Counted from the stretch's first letter, positions 27,525-35,911 are shown. The stretch: 64,000 bases of DNA from Candidatus Gastranaerophilales bacterium (GCA_900767135.1 CAAFYU010000067.1:25752-89751), one strand, 5' to 3'. The notes: generated by a model from the sequence alone, not told the origin. Program-made: numbers and translations.

Positions 27525-28799
27525 TTAAGATTTGTTTGTTTTAGCAAGAACAATTGCGTTTGAGAGAGGAATTCCACCTTTTTGTTGCGGTTGGTTTACA
27601 ATAGATCCGTTGACGTACATTACCGTTGAACCTCCGCCATCAAGGTTAATTGCTCCAATACAGCCGATTGATTGCATAAATTTTGCAAGTTCGTTTAATG
27701 TCATTCCGATAGAACTGCCTTCTCGTCCGTCGACAGCAACTAAAATCAAGTTGTTATCAGATGTGTATCCTATTGCTGAACGAGGGTTTCTACCACCGAT
27801 TGCTCCTAGCTTTTGAGCGGTCATATCTACAAAAACTTCTCCGTTTTTTACTAAGTACGGGCCTCCGCTGATTATATGTTTTACACCTTTCCAATTTGGA
27901 TTTGTGTTTACGGATAATTCGACGTCTTTTTTATCTAAAAGAGGGTATAATAGTGTCTTTGGTCCAGAAATAACATAGCCGTTTGTAGGGATTTCCATAG
28001 AATTCGCTGATGTTTTAACTATTTTTCCGTCAACAACTTGTAACCCTGTTCCGTATTTAGGAGCTTGTGGTGCGAATTTCCCCCATTCAGGAGTATAAAC
28101 TAAAATGTATGTTGAAAGCATTCTTGGTTGATTGATGTTGTTAACTTTGATTGTTTTCCCGCTTCCTTTGATAGTTGCGTTTAGCTGTACTCTTGCAATA
28201 TCAAATCTTTGAGGAGCTCCGTCATCAAAAATTCCAATAGCGACTCTGTCAAAAACAGGTCCTGTGTACATTTTTTTGTCAATCATTAATGTTCCGAGAG
28301 GAACACCTGTTTGTGGTTTAAAATAAGTCCCATTTATTGCAACAATAGCATTGTTGTTTTTTGCAATAGTTGAAATTGTCCTTCTACTTTTTAAAACAGA
28401 GCTCGATGAAAGTGCAGGTGTTAAAACCAAATCATTAGCCAATTTTAGATCCGTTTCTATCACATTTATCCTAACAGGTTTGCCATTATAATATCTTGTA
28501 AGTTTGATGTGTTTTACACCTCTTGATACATTGTAAATTGTGGCTTTTGGATATTTGTTTTTAACCATTGTATCGAAATTTCTTTGCCGAATTTCAGGAG
28601 AAATTTCGTTTAGAATTTTTGTTTTAATTTGTCCGGTATCAAAGTCAGGAGCTGTTACCTGAGCAACTTTTGTGCTTCCTGCGTGAATTGGCAAAAGCCC
28701 CTGACACAAAACTAAAACCCCAATTATTGAAAGATTAACCAGAATGTCTGTCAGCTTTCTTAGTTCATAATTTTCAGCATTACAAAATAGCGTATCCAT
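27525..28799 (-). CDS. Exported phosphodiester glycosidase (NAGPA-domain) protein
   Basis: 424 residues. A hydrophobic segment at about 20-42 is an N-terminal anchor or uncleaved signal. The C-terminal half carries the NAGPA/DUF2233 fold: NAIVAINGTYF, GRNPRSAIGYTSDNNLILVAVDGREG and INLDGGGSTVMYVNG, with conserved Asn/Asp/Gly residues of the active site. In bacteria this domain is often linked to cell-wall or exopolysaccharide turnover. It is preceded by a ~150-nt non-coding leader that can fold, and GAGGTG lies 6 nt before the ATG in a small hairpin. Downstream 83 bp lead to purA. Confidence 0.85.
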   Translation of the reverse strand: MDTLFCNAENYELRKLTDILVNLSIIGVLVLCQGLLPIHAGSTKVAQVTAPDFDTGQIKTKILNEISPEIRQRNFDTMVKNKYPKATIYNVSRGVKHIKLTRYYNGKPVRINVIETDLKLANDLVLTPALSSSSVLKSRRTISTIAKNNNAIVAINGTYFKPQTGVPLGTLMIDKKMYTGPVFDRVAIGIFDDGAPQRFDIARVQLNATIKGSGKTIKVNNINQPRMLSTYILVYTPEWGKFAPQAPKYGTGLQVVDGKIVKTSANSMEIPTNGYVISGPKTLLYPLLDKKDVELSVNTNPNWKGVKHIISGGPYLVKNGEVFVDMTAQKLGAIGGRNPRSAIGYTSDNNLILVAVDGREGSSIGMTLNELAKFMQSIGCIGAINLDGGGSTVMYVNGSIVNQPQQKGGIPLSNAIVLAKTNKS

Positions 28800-28940
28800 A
28801 GTTTCACCTCAATTTTGAGTATCGGATACCTTTTTGATTAAAGAGTGGGGTGGGGATTAACACTCGTCGGAAACCTGAATCAACCCATCTTGGAAGTTTC
28901 TTGCTCCTAAATCTCCTAAGATTATCTTTCAGGAACTTCC
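28800..28940 (-). promoter_or_regulatory. Structured 5' leader of the NAGPA gene (unknown class)
   Basis: On the minus strand, GGAAGTTCCTGAA (28940-28928) pairs with TTCAGGTTTCC (28879-28869), enclosing a small hairpin AATCT/AGATT (28910-28923). A second stem, GAGTG/CACTC (28865-28861 with 28847-28843), follows. A final hairpin, CTCAA/TTGAG (28819-28808), includes part of the SD. Such a layout suggests a riboswitch or other cis-regulator. I looked for known riboswitch cores (ydaO/c-di-AMP, M-box, glycine, cobalamin) and none fits clearly. Confidence 0.4.
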
Positions 28941-29050
28941 TACTACTATTGTAACATATTTTAACATATTTTTCAACTTTTACAAGCCTAAAATTGCAAA
29001 TATTTTACAAAACTAAATAAGGTAAAATCTACACTATATCTTATTATTAG

Positions 29051-29938
29051 CTATGTTGTTTGTTGGTCTTCTTTTTTTAGTTTTTGTTGGATAAAACTTG
29101 AAAATTTCGCTCCAAAAATAACTCCAAGTCCCATTCCGACAAGTGATCCGAAAGCTCCGAATTTTTTAGCTCCGATTGCCCCCATATATCCCATGCCAGC
29201 AGAAATACTAACAACATTTAATGATGATTTGCCAAGTTGTGCTCCAAATGATTTTAATCTTTCTTTTTTGTCGTCACCTTTTAGGGTAGATTTAATTATT
29301 TTAGGTAGTTCAAGAGTTCCCATAAACGCCAAACCTAAGACAGAAGTCCGTTTTAATGCTCTACCTGTTAATTCTTTTAGTCCTAAAAAGTCATGCTTTG
29401 CAATTATTTTTTGTACAGAAATTTCTTTTCCGTACAAATTTTTAATTTTGGATTTTACAGGCTTTCCATTTTCAAGCCCTAAAATCTTTTGAACCCATTT
29501 CCCAAATTTTGTATTATATAATGTTACGTCTGCTTTATATAATTTGTCGACAATTTTTTTACCATTTTTAGATTTAATTCTTTTCATTCCTTCATGAAGT
29601 AAAGTTCCTCTAAAAAATGAAAAATCGTGTTGATATTTATGGTAATTGTATGGGACAGAAAGTCTTTTCCGTCTTAAAACGCACGATGAATGGTTGTAAG
29701 CTGCTTTTAAATCTCTGCAATCTTCCGGTAAACTAACTATTGTTAGTCCTGCAAGTCCTGCTGCTGCAAGAGTATCCCCACTTTGAACCATATTCGGAAT
29801 GTCACAAAGTCGACGAACAGGAGCAACACTGCTTACAACTGTTTTTTCAACAGGGTTTAATTCGTCACTTTTTTGTTCGTTGTGACGTGGTGAATAATTT
29901 ATATTATGAGGAGATATAGATACTTTTTCAATAGACAT
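29051..29938 (-). CDS. Lineage-specific glycine-rich protein, paralog C
   Basis: 295 residues, no known family. The N-terminus is Ser/Asn-rich, then comes a basic helical region (residues 75-185). LELPKIIKS near residue 215 corresponds to the EIPDVISAF motif of paralog A, followed by the Gly/Ala/Met-rich block GYMGAIGAKKFGAFGSLVGM and GLGVIFGAKFSS and a Lys/Gln tail. This is the most basic member of the three. It has a GCAATT/TTTATATA promoter signature directly upstream. It lies 54 bp downstream of prfB in the same orientation but is probably transcribed from its own promoter. Confidence 0.75.
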   Translation of the reverse strand: MSIEKVSISPHNINYSPRHNEQKSDELNPVEKTVVSSVAPVRRLCDIPNMVQSGDTLAAAGLAGLTIVSLPEDCRDLKAAYNHSSCVLRRKRLSVPYNYHKYQHDFSFFRGTLLHEGMKRIKSKNGKKIVDKLYKADVTLYNTKFGKWVQKILGLENGKPVKSKIKNLYGKEISVQKIIAKHDFLGLKELTGRALKRTSVLGLAFMGTLELPKIIKSTLKGDDKKERLKSFGAQLGKSSLNVVSISAGMGYMGAIGAKKFGAFGSLVGMGLGVIFGAKFSSFIQQKLKKEDQQTT

Positions 29939-29953
29939 AGCACTACCTTACTC

Positions 29954-29985
29954 ATATATAAAGTATTTTTTCTATAAAAAATTGC
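29954..29985 (-). promoter_or_regulatory. Putative GCAATT/TTTATATA-type promoter of paralog C
   Basis: On the minus strand GCAATT (29985-29980), N13, then ATACTTTATATAT (29966-29954) and GAGTAAGG. The unrelated gene at 31249 has the same GCAATT-N13-ATACTTTATATAT string at identical spacing. Confidence 0.55.
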
Positions 29986-29992
29986 CTAATTA

Positions 29993-31076
29993 TTAAGTTT
30001 CTCTTAAAAAAGCTTCAACAAATCCGTCTAAATCTCCGTCCATTACGGCATCAACATTCCCGACTTCAAAACCTGTTCTGTGGTCTTTTACCATTTTGTA
30101 AGGGTGAAAAACGTATGAGCGAATTTGTGAACCAAAGTTGATATCAACATTTTCCCCTTTTAGTTCTGCTAGCTTCTTTTCGTGTTCTGCTTGTTTTATT
30201 GCTAAAAGTTTTGAAGCCAAAATCTGCATAGCGTTTTCTTTATTTTGAAGTTGAGATCGTTCTTGTTGGCATTTTACGACAATTCCTGTCGGTTTGTGTA
30301 AAATTCTGACTGCTGTTTCAACTTTATTTACATTCTGGCCACCGGCTCCGCCTGATCGCATTGTATCTATTTCTAAATCTTCCGGAGGTATAGTAATGGT
30401 TTTTTCAAAATCTTCAATAATTGGTGAAACTTCAACTGAGGCAAAGCTAGTTTGTCGTTTGCCATTTGCGTTGAATGGAGAAATTCTGACAAGTCTGTGA
30501 ACTCCTTTTTCTGCTTTTGAATATCCGTATGCATATTTTCCACAAATTTTGATGGTTGCGGACTTTATACCTGCTTCGTCCCCGTCAAGTTTGTCAAGTA
30601 AATCCACCTTCCAATCGTGGCTCTCAGCCCATCTTATGTACATTCTGAGCATTAAACTTGCCCAGTCTTGTGCATCAGTGCCTCCGGCTCCTGCATTTAT
30701 GGTTAAAATAGCGTCAGCTTCGTCGTATTCTCCGCTTAACATCTGTTTTACTTCAAATTTATCTATTTCTCGTTCCATCTGCATAAGCTGGGAGGTTGTT
30801 TCATTTATTAATTCCTCATCGCCGATTTCAATGGCTGTTTCAATGTCTTCAATAACTCCTTGCCACTTATCTAAAAAAGCAAGATTGTTTTTGATATCTC
30901 GAATTTGAGAACCAAGTTCAGAAGCTTTTTTTTGATTAGACCAAATTTCAGGCGATTGCATTTCATCTTCAAGTTTGACAAGTTCTGATTTTAATTTGTT
31001 TGTGTCAAAGACACTCCTTTATTTTGTCAAATCTGTTTTTTAAAGTGTTAAGTTGTTGTTTAATTTCTATATCCAT
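29993..31076 (-). CDS. prfB: Peptide chain release factor 2, with programmed +1 frameshift
   Basis: The ATG at 31076 opens a frame of 23 codons (MDIEIKQQLNTL onward) ending at an in-frame TGA (31005-31007). A +1 shift at CTT TGA C continues as Asp-Thr-Asn to the stop at 29993, giving about 360 residues. RF2 releases peptides at UAA/UGA and this site autoregulates it. In the second frame, the tripeptide SPF in RISPFNANGKRQ marks RF2 specificity and GGAGGQNVNKVET contains the catalytic GGQ. An AAGGAG internal SD precedes the shift site. No strong SD precedes the initiating ATG. Confidence 0.96.
31004..31019 (-). promoter_or_regulatory. RF2 recoding site
   Basis: On the minus strand AAGGAG, a 3-nt spacer, then CTTTGAC. 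The SD-like element and slippery CUU UGA C are the canonical bacterial RF2 frameshift signal; reading TGA as stop truncates the product at 23 residues. Confidence 0.95.
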
Positions 31077-31186
31077 AAGATCAGTTTATCATAAAGATAG
31101 TTCCAAAACACCTAATTGTTATAAATAACAAATTTAAGTTTAATTATTTTAATTGTAAACAATTATTAAGAAAAAAGCATAAAAAA

Positions 31187-31220
31187 GCAATTAAATATAT
31201 ATTATATACTTTATATATAT
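31187..31220 (+). promoter_or_regulatory. Putative GCAATT/TTTATATA-type promoter of the 31249 gene
   Basis: GCAATT (31187-31192), N13, ATACTTTATATAT starting 31206. Followed by AAGAGTA, then SD AAAGGA and the ATG at 31249. Confidence 0.5.
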
Positions 31221-31248
31221 AAGAGTATAAAATAAAGGACATATTATT

Positions 31249-32625
31249 ATGGCTGGCGAAACATTCTACACATATTTGGGTGGCCCTAGAACATTTTGGG
31301 GTAATTCTGGTTCTAATATCAGGATAAATAATAATTTTTGTTTACCAACATGCACTCCACCTCTAATGATTGGTGGTTGTGGCTGTGGTTATAATAATCT
31401 TAGAATGAATAGTCCTTTGTCTATAATGGCTATGGTAAATAATATGATGGCACAAACTCTACCATATTGGAATTTTAACTATACCGGAAATACTGGTATG
31501 ACTTCTTCCGGTGGCGAGAATACATCTTTGGATAAATTGACAAGTGCACGACAATCATTAAATAGTTTTGGCTTTACAAAGGCTGAGGGTTATGGTCTTT
31601 ACTTAGATGAAGACAATAATGTTGTTTACAGTTATTCAAAAGATGGAAAAGAATACACAGCATCTTCATTAGCAGAATTGACCTCAAAAATTTCGGGAAG
31701 AAGCTCAGAAGGAGCCGGAAACAGTGGTGCAACTGATTCTACCATTGTGGCAAGTGGAACTGCCGGTTCATCTGAAACAACAGGTACAGCCGAGGCTTCT
31801 GAAACAGATGCTGCATCTGCGGCAACTGATGATACAAGCGAAGTTGATTCTGCTGATACTTCTTCTTCTTCTCGTACAAGTGGTAATAAACGTAAGTTTT
31901 CACGAGATGACGTTGGTAAGAATTTTGAATGGACTACATATCGCAAATTGTCTGATGCTACTTTAAAACGAAAAATTGCTGGTTGTAGAACAACAGTTGA
32001 TTTGATGAAGACTCTCTTCCCAGATTGGTTTGGTAGTAATAAAACTGATGAGCAAATAAAAGGAAGCAAGTACTATAAAGCTTTAATGAATGCGAACCCA
32101 ACAGCAATTGACAATGATGGTAATATTGTTAATAAAAACAAGCTTGATATAATTGTAAAGAAAGGCTCTAACACACAAGCAACAGATACAAGAAACTCTC
32201 CACATACTATAAAAGCTCGTAATGGATATTCGCTTGAAAGAAAAGCAGATGGAACTTATGCTTATACTAAAAATGGACAGCCTGTTTCTGTGCAAGACTA
32301 TGCCAAAGCTTGTCCACAAACATTCATAAATGAACACAATAAAAGATGGACTGCTGATACTATTCTTGCAGCACTAACTGCGTTTGATTCTATAAAATTG
32401 GCTAACTATCCTAATTCTGGCAAAGGTTGCATTAAATCAGTGATTACAACGACTGCTAGTGATAAGTCAAGAATTGGCATTATTGCTAATTACAAAGGAA
32501 ATGGAGTTTTAAACAACTGGAAATATACAATGACATATACAAATTTAAAAAATGGCGTAATAGGTTTAGACATTAATAAAATCTATGAAGATGTTATACA
32601 AGGTTACAACAAAATAGGAAGTTAA
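31249..32625 (+). CDS. Large lineage-specific protein with Ser/Thr-rich linker
   Basis: 458 residues, family not recognised. Residues 1-95 are Asn/Gly/Met-rich with a GGCGCGYNN Cys cluster (CxC near 45). Residues ~100-150 hold an EGYGLYLDEDNNVVYSYSKDG segment typed like a small beta domain. A low-complexity Ser/Thr/Ala/Asp linker spans ~155-215. The C-terminal domain contains KALMNANPTAIDNDGNIVN, which has the shape of the second half of a LysM repeat, and a later YSLERKADGTYAYTKNGQPV repeat of the earlier beta segment. No signal peptide is evident. SD AAAGGA before the ATG. Convergent with tcdA, 3-bp gap. Confidence 0.7.
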   Translation: MAGETFYTYLGGPRTFWGNSGSNIRINNNFCLPTCTPPLMIGGCGCGYNNLRMNSPLSIMAMVNNMMAQTLPYWNFNYTGNTGMTSSGGENTSLDKLTSARQSLNSFGFTKAEGYGLYLDEDNNVVYSYSKDGKEYTASSLAELTSKISGRSSEGAGNSGATDSTIVASGTAGSSETTGTAEASETDAASAATDDTSEVDSADTSSSSRTSGNKRKFSRDDVGKNFEWTTYRKLSDATLKRKIAGCRTTVDLMKTLFPDWFGSNKTDEQIKGSKYYKALMNANPTAIDNDGNIVNKNKLDIIVKKGSNTQATDTRNSPHTIKARNGYSLERKADGTYAYTKNGQPVSVQDYAKACPQTFINEHNKRWTADTILAALTAFDSIKLANYPNSGKGCIKSVITTTASDKSRIGIIANYKGNGVLNNWKYTMTYTNLKNGVIGLDINKIYEDVIQGYNKIGS

Positions 32626-32628
32626 TGA

Positions 32629-33381
32629 TTATTCCTTTATCAAATCCTTAATAACTTCGCCAGCAATTATCATTCCGACAACAGGCGGAACAAATGCGGT
32701 ACTTCCGGGGATTTGATGTTTAACAGTGCATTTTCTTGTTCCTGGTGGACATACACAATGGTGTTTGCAACTGATTGATAGGTCTTCTTTGGGTTTGATT
32801 GGTAATTCTTTTGAATAAACAACTTTTACCTTTTTTATTCTACGTTTTTTTAGTTCTTGTCGAATAACCTTTGCCAGTGGGCAAACAGATGTTTTAGAAA
32901 TATCTGTAACTTCAAATTTTGTCGGATCAAGTTTGTTCCCAGCTCCCATTGCACAAATTATTGGAGTATTAGAAGCTTTTGCACGTTCTATAAGTGAGAG
33001 TTTGCCTACAACTGTGTCAATCGCATCTACGACATAATCATATTGACTAAAATCAAACCGGTCAGCTGTTTCAGGCGTATAAAAAGTTTGATGAGTATTT
33101 ACAACACAATCAGGGTTAATCTCTAAAATTCTTTCTTTGGCAACGTCAACTTTGTACTTGCCGACAGTTTTTCGTGTTGCATAGAGCTGTCTGTTGAGGT
33201 TTGTGATACAAACTTTGTCATCGTCAATAATATCAATTTCTCCCAAACCGCTTCTTACAAGTGCTTCAACAGTATATCCGCCAACACCGCCAATCCCAAA
33301 TACAGCTACTCGTGATTTTGCAAGTTTTTCAATCCCTTCTTTGCCTATTAATAATTCAGTTCGTGAAAATTGGTTTAACAT
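32629..33381 (-). CDS. tcdA: tRNA threonylcarbamoyladenosine dehydratase (TcdA/CsdL, ThiF family)
   Basis: 250 residues from the ATG at 33381, chosen because GGAG lies 6 nt upstream and because MLNQFSRTELLIGKEGIEKL is the usual start of the family. It is a ThiF/MoeB-type adenylyltransferase: FGIGGVGGYTVEALVRSG (ATP loop), DDDKVCITNLNRQLYA, DAIDTVVGKLSLI and the C-terminal CPPGTRKC and GSTAFVPPVVGMIIAGEVI. It cyclises t6A37 in tRNAs to ct6A using ATP. It has no sulfur-relay genes beside it. Confidence 0.9.
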   Translation of the reverse strand: MLNQFSRTELLIGKEGIEKLAKSRVAVFGIGGVGGYTVEALVRSGLGEIDIIDDDKVCITNLNRQLYATRKTVGKYKVDVAKERILEINPDCVVNTHQTFYTPETADRFDFSQYDYVVDAIDTVVGKLSLIERAKASNTPIICAMGAGNKLDPTKFEVTDISKTSVCPLAKVIRQELKKRRIKKVKVVYSKELPIKPKEDLSISCKHHCVCPPGTRKCTVKHQIPGSTAFVPPVVGMIIAGEVIKDLIKE

Positions 33382-33555
33382 CGAAATCTCCATAATATGT
33401 ATGTTCCATAGCAAATATGATATTATAAACAGAACAAGCTGAAAAGTTGTATTAATAATTTTGTAACTCGTTTGTTTTCTGGTAATGTCACACAGGTTCT
33501 CTGCTAGCTTTATAATTATGTTGGAAATTTTGAATAAAGTTGCCGAAAATGATTA

Positions 33556-33882
33556 TTAATCAGTTAAGCCTAAATCTCTTAAAAATCTTGTGTTGTCAGA
33601 TAATTCTAATAATTTCTCATCGTCAGAAACATCTAAAACTCCTTTTGAGAATAGTTCGTCCATTATTTCATTATGCGAGTTATTTTCAGGGTTTGAAAGT
33701 GCAAGCTTAGCAAAGTTTTTAATATCGCAATTTCTCTCATACATATTTACGGCAGTTTTTGTCAACTTGTCAAGAAAAACACTCTTTTTGCTGTCAAAGT
33801 CAACATCTAGTGGATTTGTTGCAATATTTGAATATTTTTTTCTCTCTTTACTCAACTTTTGAGCTAATTTTTTAAATATCAT
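33556..33882 (-). CDS. Conserved-looking small cytoplasmic protein (108 aa)
   Basis: Begins at the ATG at 33882 (GAGGG 7 nt upstream); a GTG 6 bp earlier is less likely. It is highly charged and helical with no Cys pair or membrane segment; one Cys at residue ~53 (YERNCDIKNF). The C-terminal half has Asp/Glu/Leu-rich repeats (DELFSKGVLDVSDDEKLLELS). It lies alone between tcdA and serS. A possible promoter (TGGACA, 16 nt, TATAAT) precedes it. Function unknown. Confidence 0.65.
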   Translation of the reverse strand: MIFKKLAQKLSKERKKYSNIATNPLDVDFDSKKSVFLDKLTKTAVNMYERNCDIKNFAKLALSNPENNSHNEIMDELFSKGVLDVSDDEKLLELSDNTRFLRDLGLTD

Positions 33883-33965
33883 ACGCACACCCTCTATTCA
33901 AAATTATACTACAAGTGTCAAATATGTCCATAATTCTTAATATTTGGTAACAGTTAAATTTATTC

Positions 33966-33994
33966 TTGATTAAAACTTATATTTAAACTAGAAT
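33966..33994 (+). promoter_or_regulatory. serS promoter
   Basis: TTGATT (33966-33971), 17-nt spacer, TAGAAT (33989-33994). Housekeeping-type boxes. An AGAGG SD lies before the ATG at 34032. Confidence 0.6.
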
Positions 33995-34031
33995 GTTTTC
34001 ATACATTTGAAAGGTAGAAAAGAGGTTTTAA

Positions 34032-35297
34032 ATGCTTGATATCAAAATGATTAGAGAAAATCCTGAAAAGGTAAATGAACTTTTGCAAAGAAGAAATCCG
34101 GAACTTTCAATTGACGGGGTTTTGGAAATAGATGCAGAAAGAAGAAAAATTCAAACCCAAGTTGATGAATTACGTGCAAAAAGAAAAAATGATTCCCAAA
34201 AAATCGGTATGATGAAGAAAAACGGCGAAAATACTGATGCCGTTCAAGAAGAAGTTCGTAAACTTGGAGATGATATCAAGTCCTTGGAAGAAAAACAAAC
34301 AGAATTGGACGAAAAACAAAGAGATTTGTTGCTTCATATCCCAAATATTCCAGATGAAACAACTCCAATCGGTTTGTCAGAAGATGACAATCAAGAGGTT
34401 TACAAGTGGGGAGAGCCAAGAAAATTTGATTTTGAATTCAAAGCTCACTGGGATTTGTGTGAAGAAAGAAATCTTGTTGACTTTGAGCGTGGCGTAAAAC
34501 TTTCTCAAAGCAGATTTATTTTATACAGAGGTAAAGGCTCTCGCCTTGAAAGAGCTATTATCAACTTCTTCCTTGATTATCATACAGAAAAACAAGGTTA
34601 TGAAGAAATTCTTCCACCGTTTATGGCTAACTCTGCAACTATGACAGGTACTGGCCAGCTTCCAAAATTCAAAGAAGATATGTATAAATGCGAAAATGAA
34701 GATTTGTATTTAATCCCGACAGCAGAAGTTCCTGTTACAAACATTTATGCAGGCGAAATTTTGTCAGAGGACGATCTTCCCAAATACATGACAGCCTATA
34801 CTCCATGTTTTAGAAGAGAATCTGGTTCTGCCGGACGTGATACAAGAGGTTTGATTAGAGTTCACCAATTTAACAAAGTTGAGCTTGTTAAACTTTGCAC
34901 TCCACAAACAAGTAAAGATGAACACGAAAAATTGACAGAAGATGCTGAAAAAATGCTTCAATTATTAGAACTTCCATATCGTCGTGAAGCTTTGTCAACA
35001 GGTGATATCGGATTTTCTGCTAATAAATGTTGGGATTTGGAAGTTTGGATGCCATCTTACGGAACTTATAAAGAAATTTCCAGCTGTTCAAATTACGGCG
35101 ATTATCAAGCAAGACGCGCAAACATCAGATACCGCGACAAAGAAACAGGAAAAGTCCAATTTGTTCACACAATCAATGGTTCAGGTCTTGCTGTTGGAAG
35201 AACTTTTGCTGCAATTGTTGAAAATTATCAACAAGAAGATGGAACAATTATTATTCCGGAAGTTCTTAGAAAATACACAGGATTTGACAAGATTTAG
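34032..35297 (+). CDS. serS: Seryl-tRNA synthetase
   Basis: 421 residues, standard length. Residues 1-110 form the long antiparallel coiled coil that binds tRNA-Ser (LRAKRKNDSQKIGMMKK and EEVRKLGDDIKSLEEK). The class II catalytic core holds motif 1 near 180, motif 2 CFRRESGSAGRDTRGLIRVH, and motif 3 NGSGLAVGRTFAAIVENYQ; EISSCSNYGDYQARR is the serine/ATP pocket. It charges tRNA-Ser and tRNA-Sec. It is transcribed alone, with an upstream promoter and a downstream terminator. Confidence 0.97.
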   Translation: MLDIKMIRENPEKVNELLQRRNPELSIDGVLEIDAERRKIQTQVDELRAKRKNDSQKIGMMKKNGENTDAVQEEVRKLGDDIKSLEEKQTELDEKQRDLLLHIPNIPDETTPIGLSEDDNQEVYKWGEPRKFDFEFKAHWDLCEERNLVDFERGVKLSQSRFILYRGKGSRLERAIINFFLDYHTEKQGYEEILPPFMANSATMTGTGQLPKFKEDMYKCENEDLYLIPTAEVPVTNIYAGEILSEDDLPKYMTAYTPCFRRESGSAGRDTRGLIRVHQFNKVELVKLCTPQTSKDEHEKLTEDAEKMLQLLELPYRREALSTGDIGFSANKCWDLEVWMPSYGTYKEISSCSNYGDYQARRANIRYRDKETGKVQFVHTINGSGLAVGRTFAAIVENYQQEDGTIIIPEVLRKYTGFDKI

Positions 35298-35316
35298 GAT
35301 TTGTCACAAATGCATA

Positions 35317-35350
35317 AAAAAGACTCTCAAAGTAGAGAGTCTTTTTTTTT
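35317..35350 (+). terminator. serS terminator
   Basis: Stem AGACTCTC / GAGAGTCT with a 6-nt loop, followed by a nine-base T-run. It also abuts the small minus-strand gene ending at 35365. Confidence 0.9.
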
Positions 35351-35364
35351 ATGAAAAATTTTTA

Positions 35365-35550
35365 TTAAATATTTCTCAAAACTAAATCACTTATTTCATC
35401 AGCTGATAGTTTTGGCATCGGGGCTTTTTTAAATTCATCTGTTTTGGGAGCTTTTTCAAGTGCGTTGCCAACAGATTTGATGAGTTTAGTATTTTTTATT
35501 TCTTTTTGAATTTTAGAAATAAGTGGATTTTTTAAAATATTTATTTTCAT
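35365..35550 (-). CDS. Small basic protein (61 aa)
   Basis: ATG at 35550 with GGAGG 8 nt upstream. The product is Lys/Pro-rich (KINILKNPLISKIQKEIKN, later KAPKTDEFKKAPMPKLSADE), with no recognised domain or membrane segment. Upstream, GCAAAT with TATTATAT about 17 nt downstream resembles a degenerate version of the GCAATT/TTTATATA signature. Function unknown. Confidence 0.6.
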   Translation of the reverse strand: MKINILKNPLISKIQKEIKNTKLIKSVGNALEKAPKTDEFKKAPMPKLSADEISDLVLRNI

Positions 35551-35650
35551 TGATTTTACCTCCAAATATAATAAGTTTAAACAAAAAAAAATTTGCGAAT
35601 TAAATTAATTTCATATTTTGGTTATAGCTTGTTCTAATATAAAAAACAAA

Positions 35651-35723
35651 AGCCGATAGGGAGGCTCGAACTCCCGACCTACTCATTACGAATGAGTTGC
35701 TCTACCAACTGAGCTATATCGGC
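35651..35723 (-). tRNA. tRNA-Thr (CGT anticodon)
   Basis: Acceptor GCCGATA/TATCGGC, D-arm with AGTTGGTAGAG, anticodon stem ACTCA/TGAGT with loop TTCGTAA (anticodon CGT), T-arm GGGAG/CTCCC with TTCGAGC. The CCA end is not encoded. Its 5' end and upstream flank are duplicated at 35802-35836. Confidence 0.95.
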
Positions 35724-35836
35724 TTAAAATATTTACTTGTCAACTGTTGGTAGAGCATGCTCTACTGAAAATTGAATTACGTTGCGTTCCACTCCACTGG
35801 GGAGCTATATCGACTTAAATTATTTACTTGTCAACT
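35711..35836. repeat. Partial duplication of the tRNA-Thr 5' end and upstream flank
   Basis: 35711-35745 and 35802-35836 agree at 33 of 35 positions (GAGCTATATCG, then TTACTTGTCAACT). Between them lies a palindrome with TGGTAGAGCATGCTCTACT (35747-35765) that repeats the tRNA D-arm word GTTGGTAGAGC in inverted form. On the minus strand the distal copy provides TTGACA, 17 nt, GATATA, a good promoter for the tRNA. Confidence 0.7.
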
Positions 35837-35866
35837 TGCTTAAATTGTTAATATAAGCGGAATTTA

Positions 35867-35884
35867 GGTTGGGTATACCCAACC
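35867..35884. repeat. 18-bp perfect palindrome, REP-like
   Basis: GGTTGGGTATACCCAACC. With its flank TAGG it resembles the GTAGGGCGGGG elements at 735 and 37816. It is between tRNA-Thr and mnmA. Confidence 0.5.
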
Positions 35885-35911
35885 AGCACAATCCTCTTAA
35901 AAATTATCTAA

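Noticed and set aside
28800..28940. Leader as a ydaO/c-di-AMP riboswitch
   Set aside because: It has some similar short words but lacks the conserved core and closing stem as I know them. Left as unknown class.
31005..31007. In-frame TGA in prfB as a pseudogene mark
   Set aside because: It is the canonical RF2 programmed frameshift site with the SD-like AAGGAG and CUU UGA C.
35747..35836. A second tRNA gene
   Set aside because: Only the 5' end and D-arm word are present. No anticodon or T-arm can be formed.
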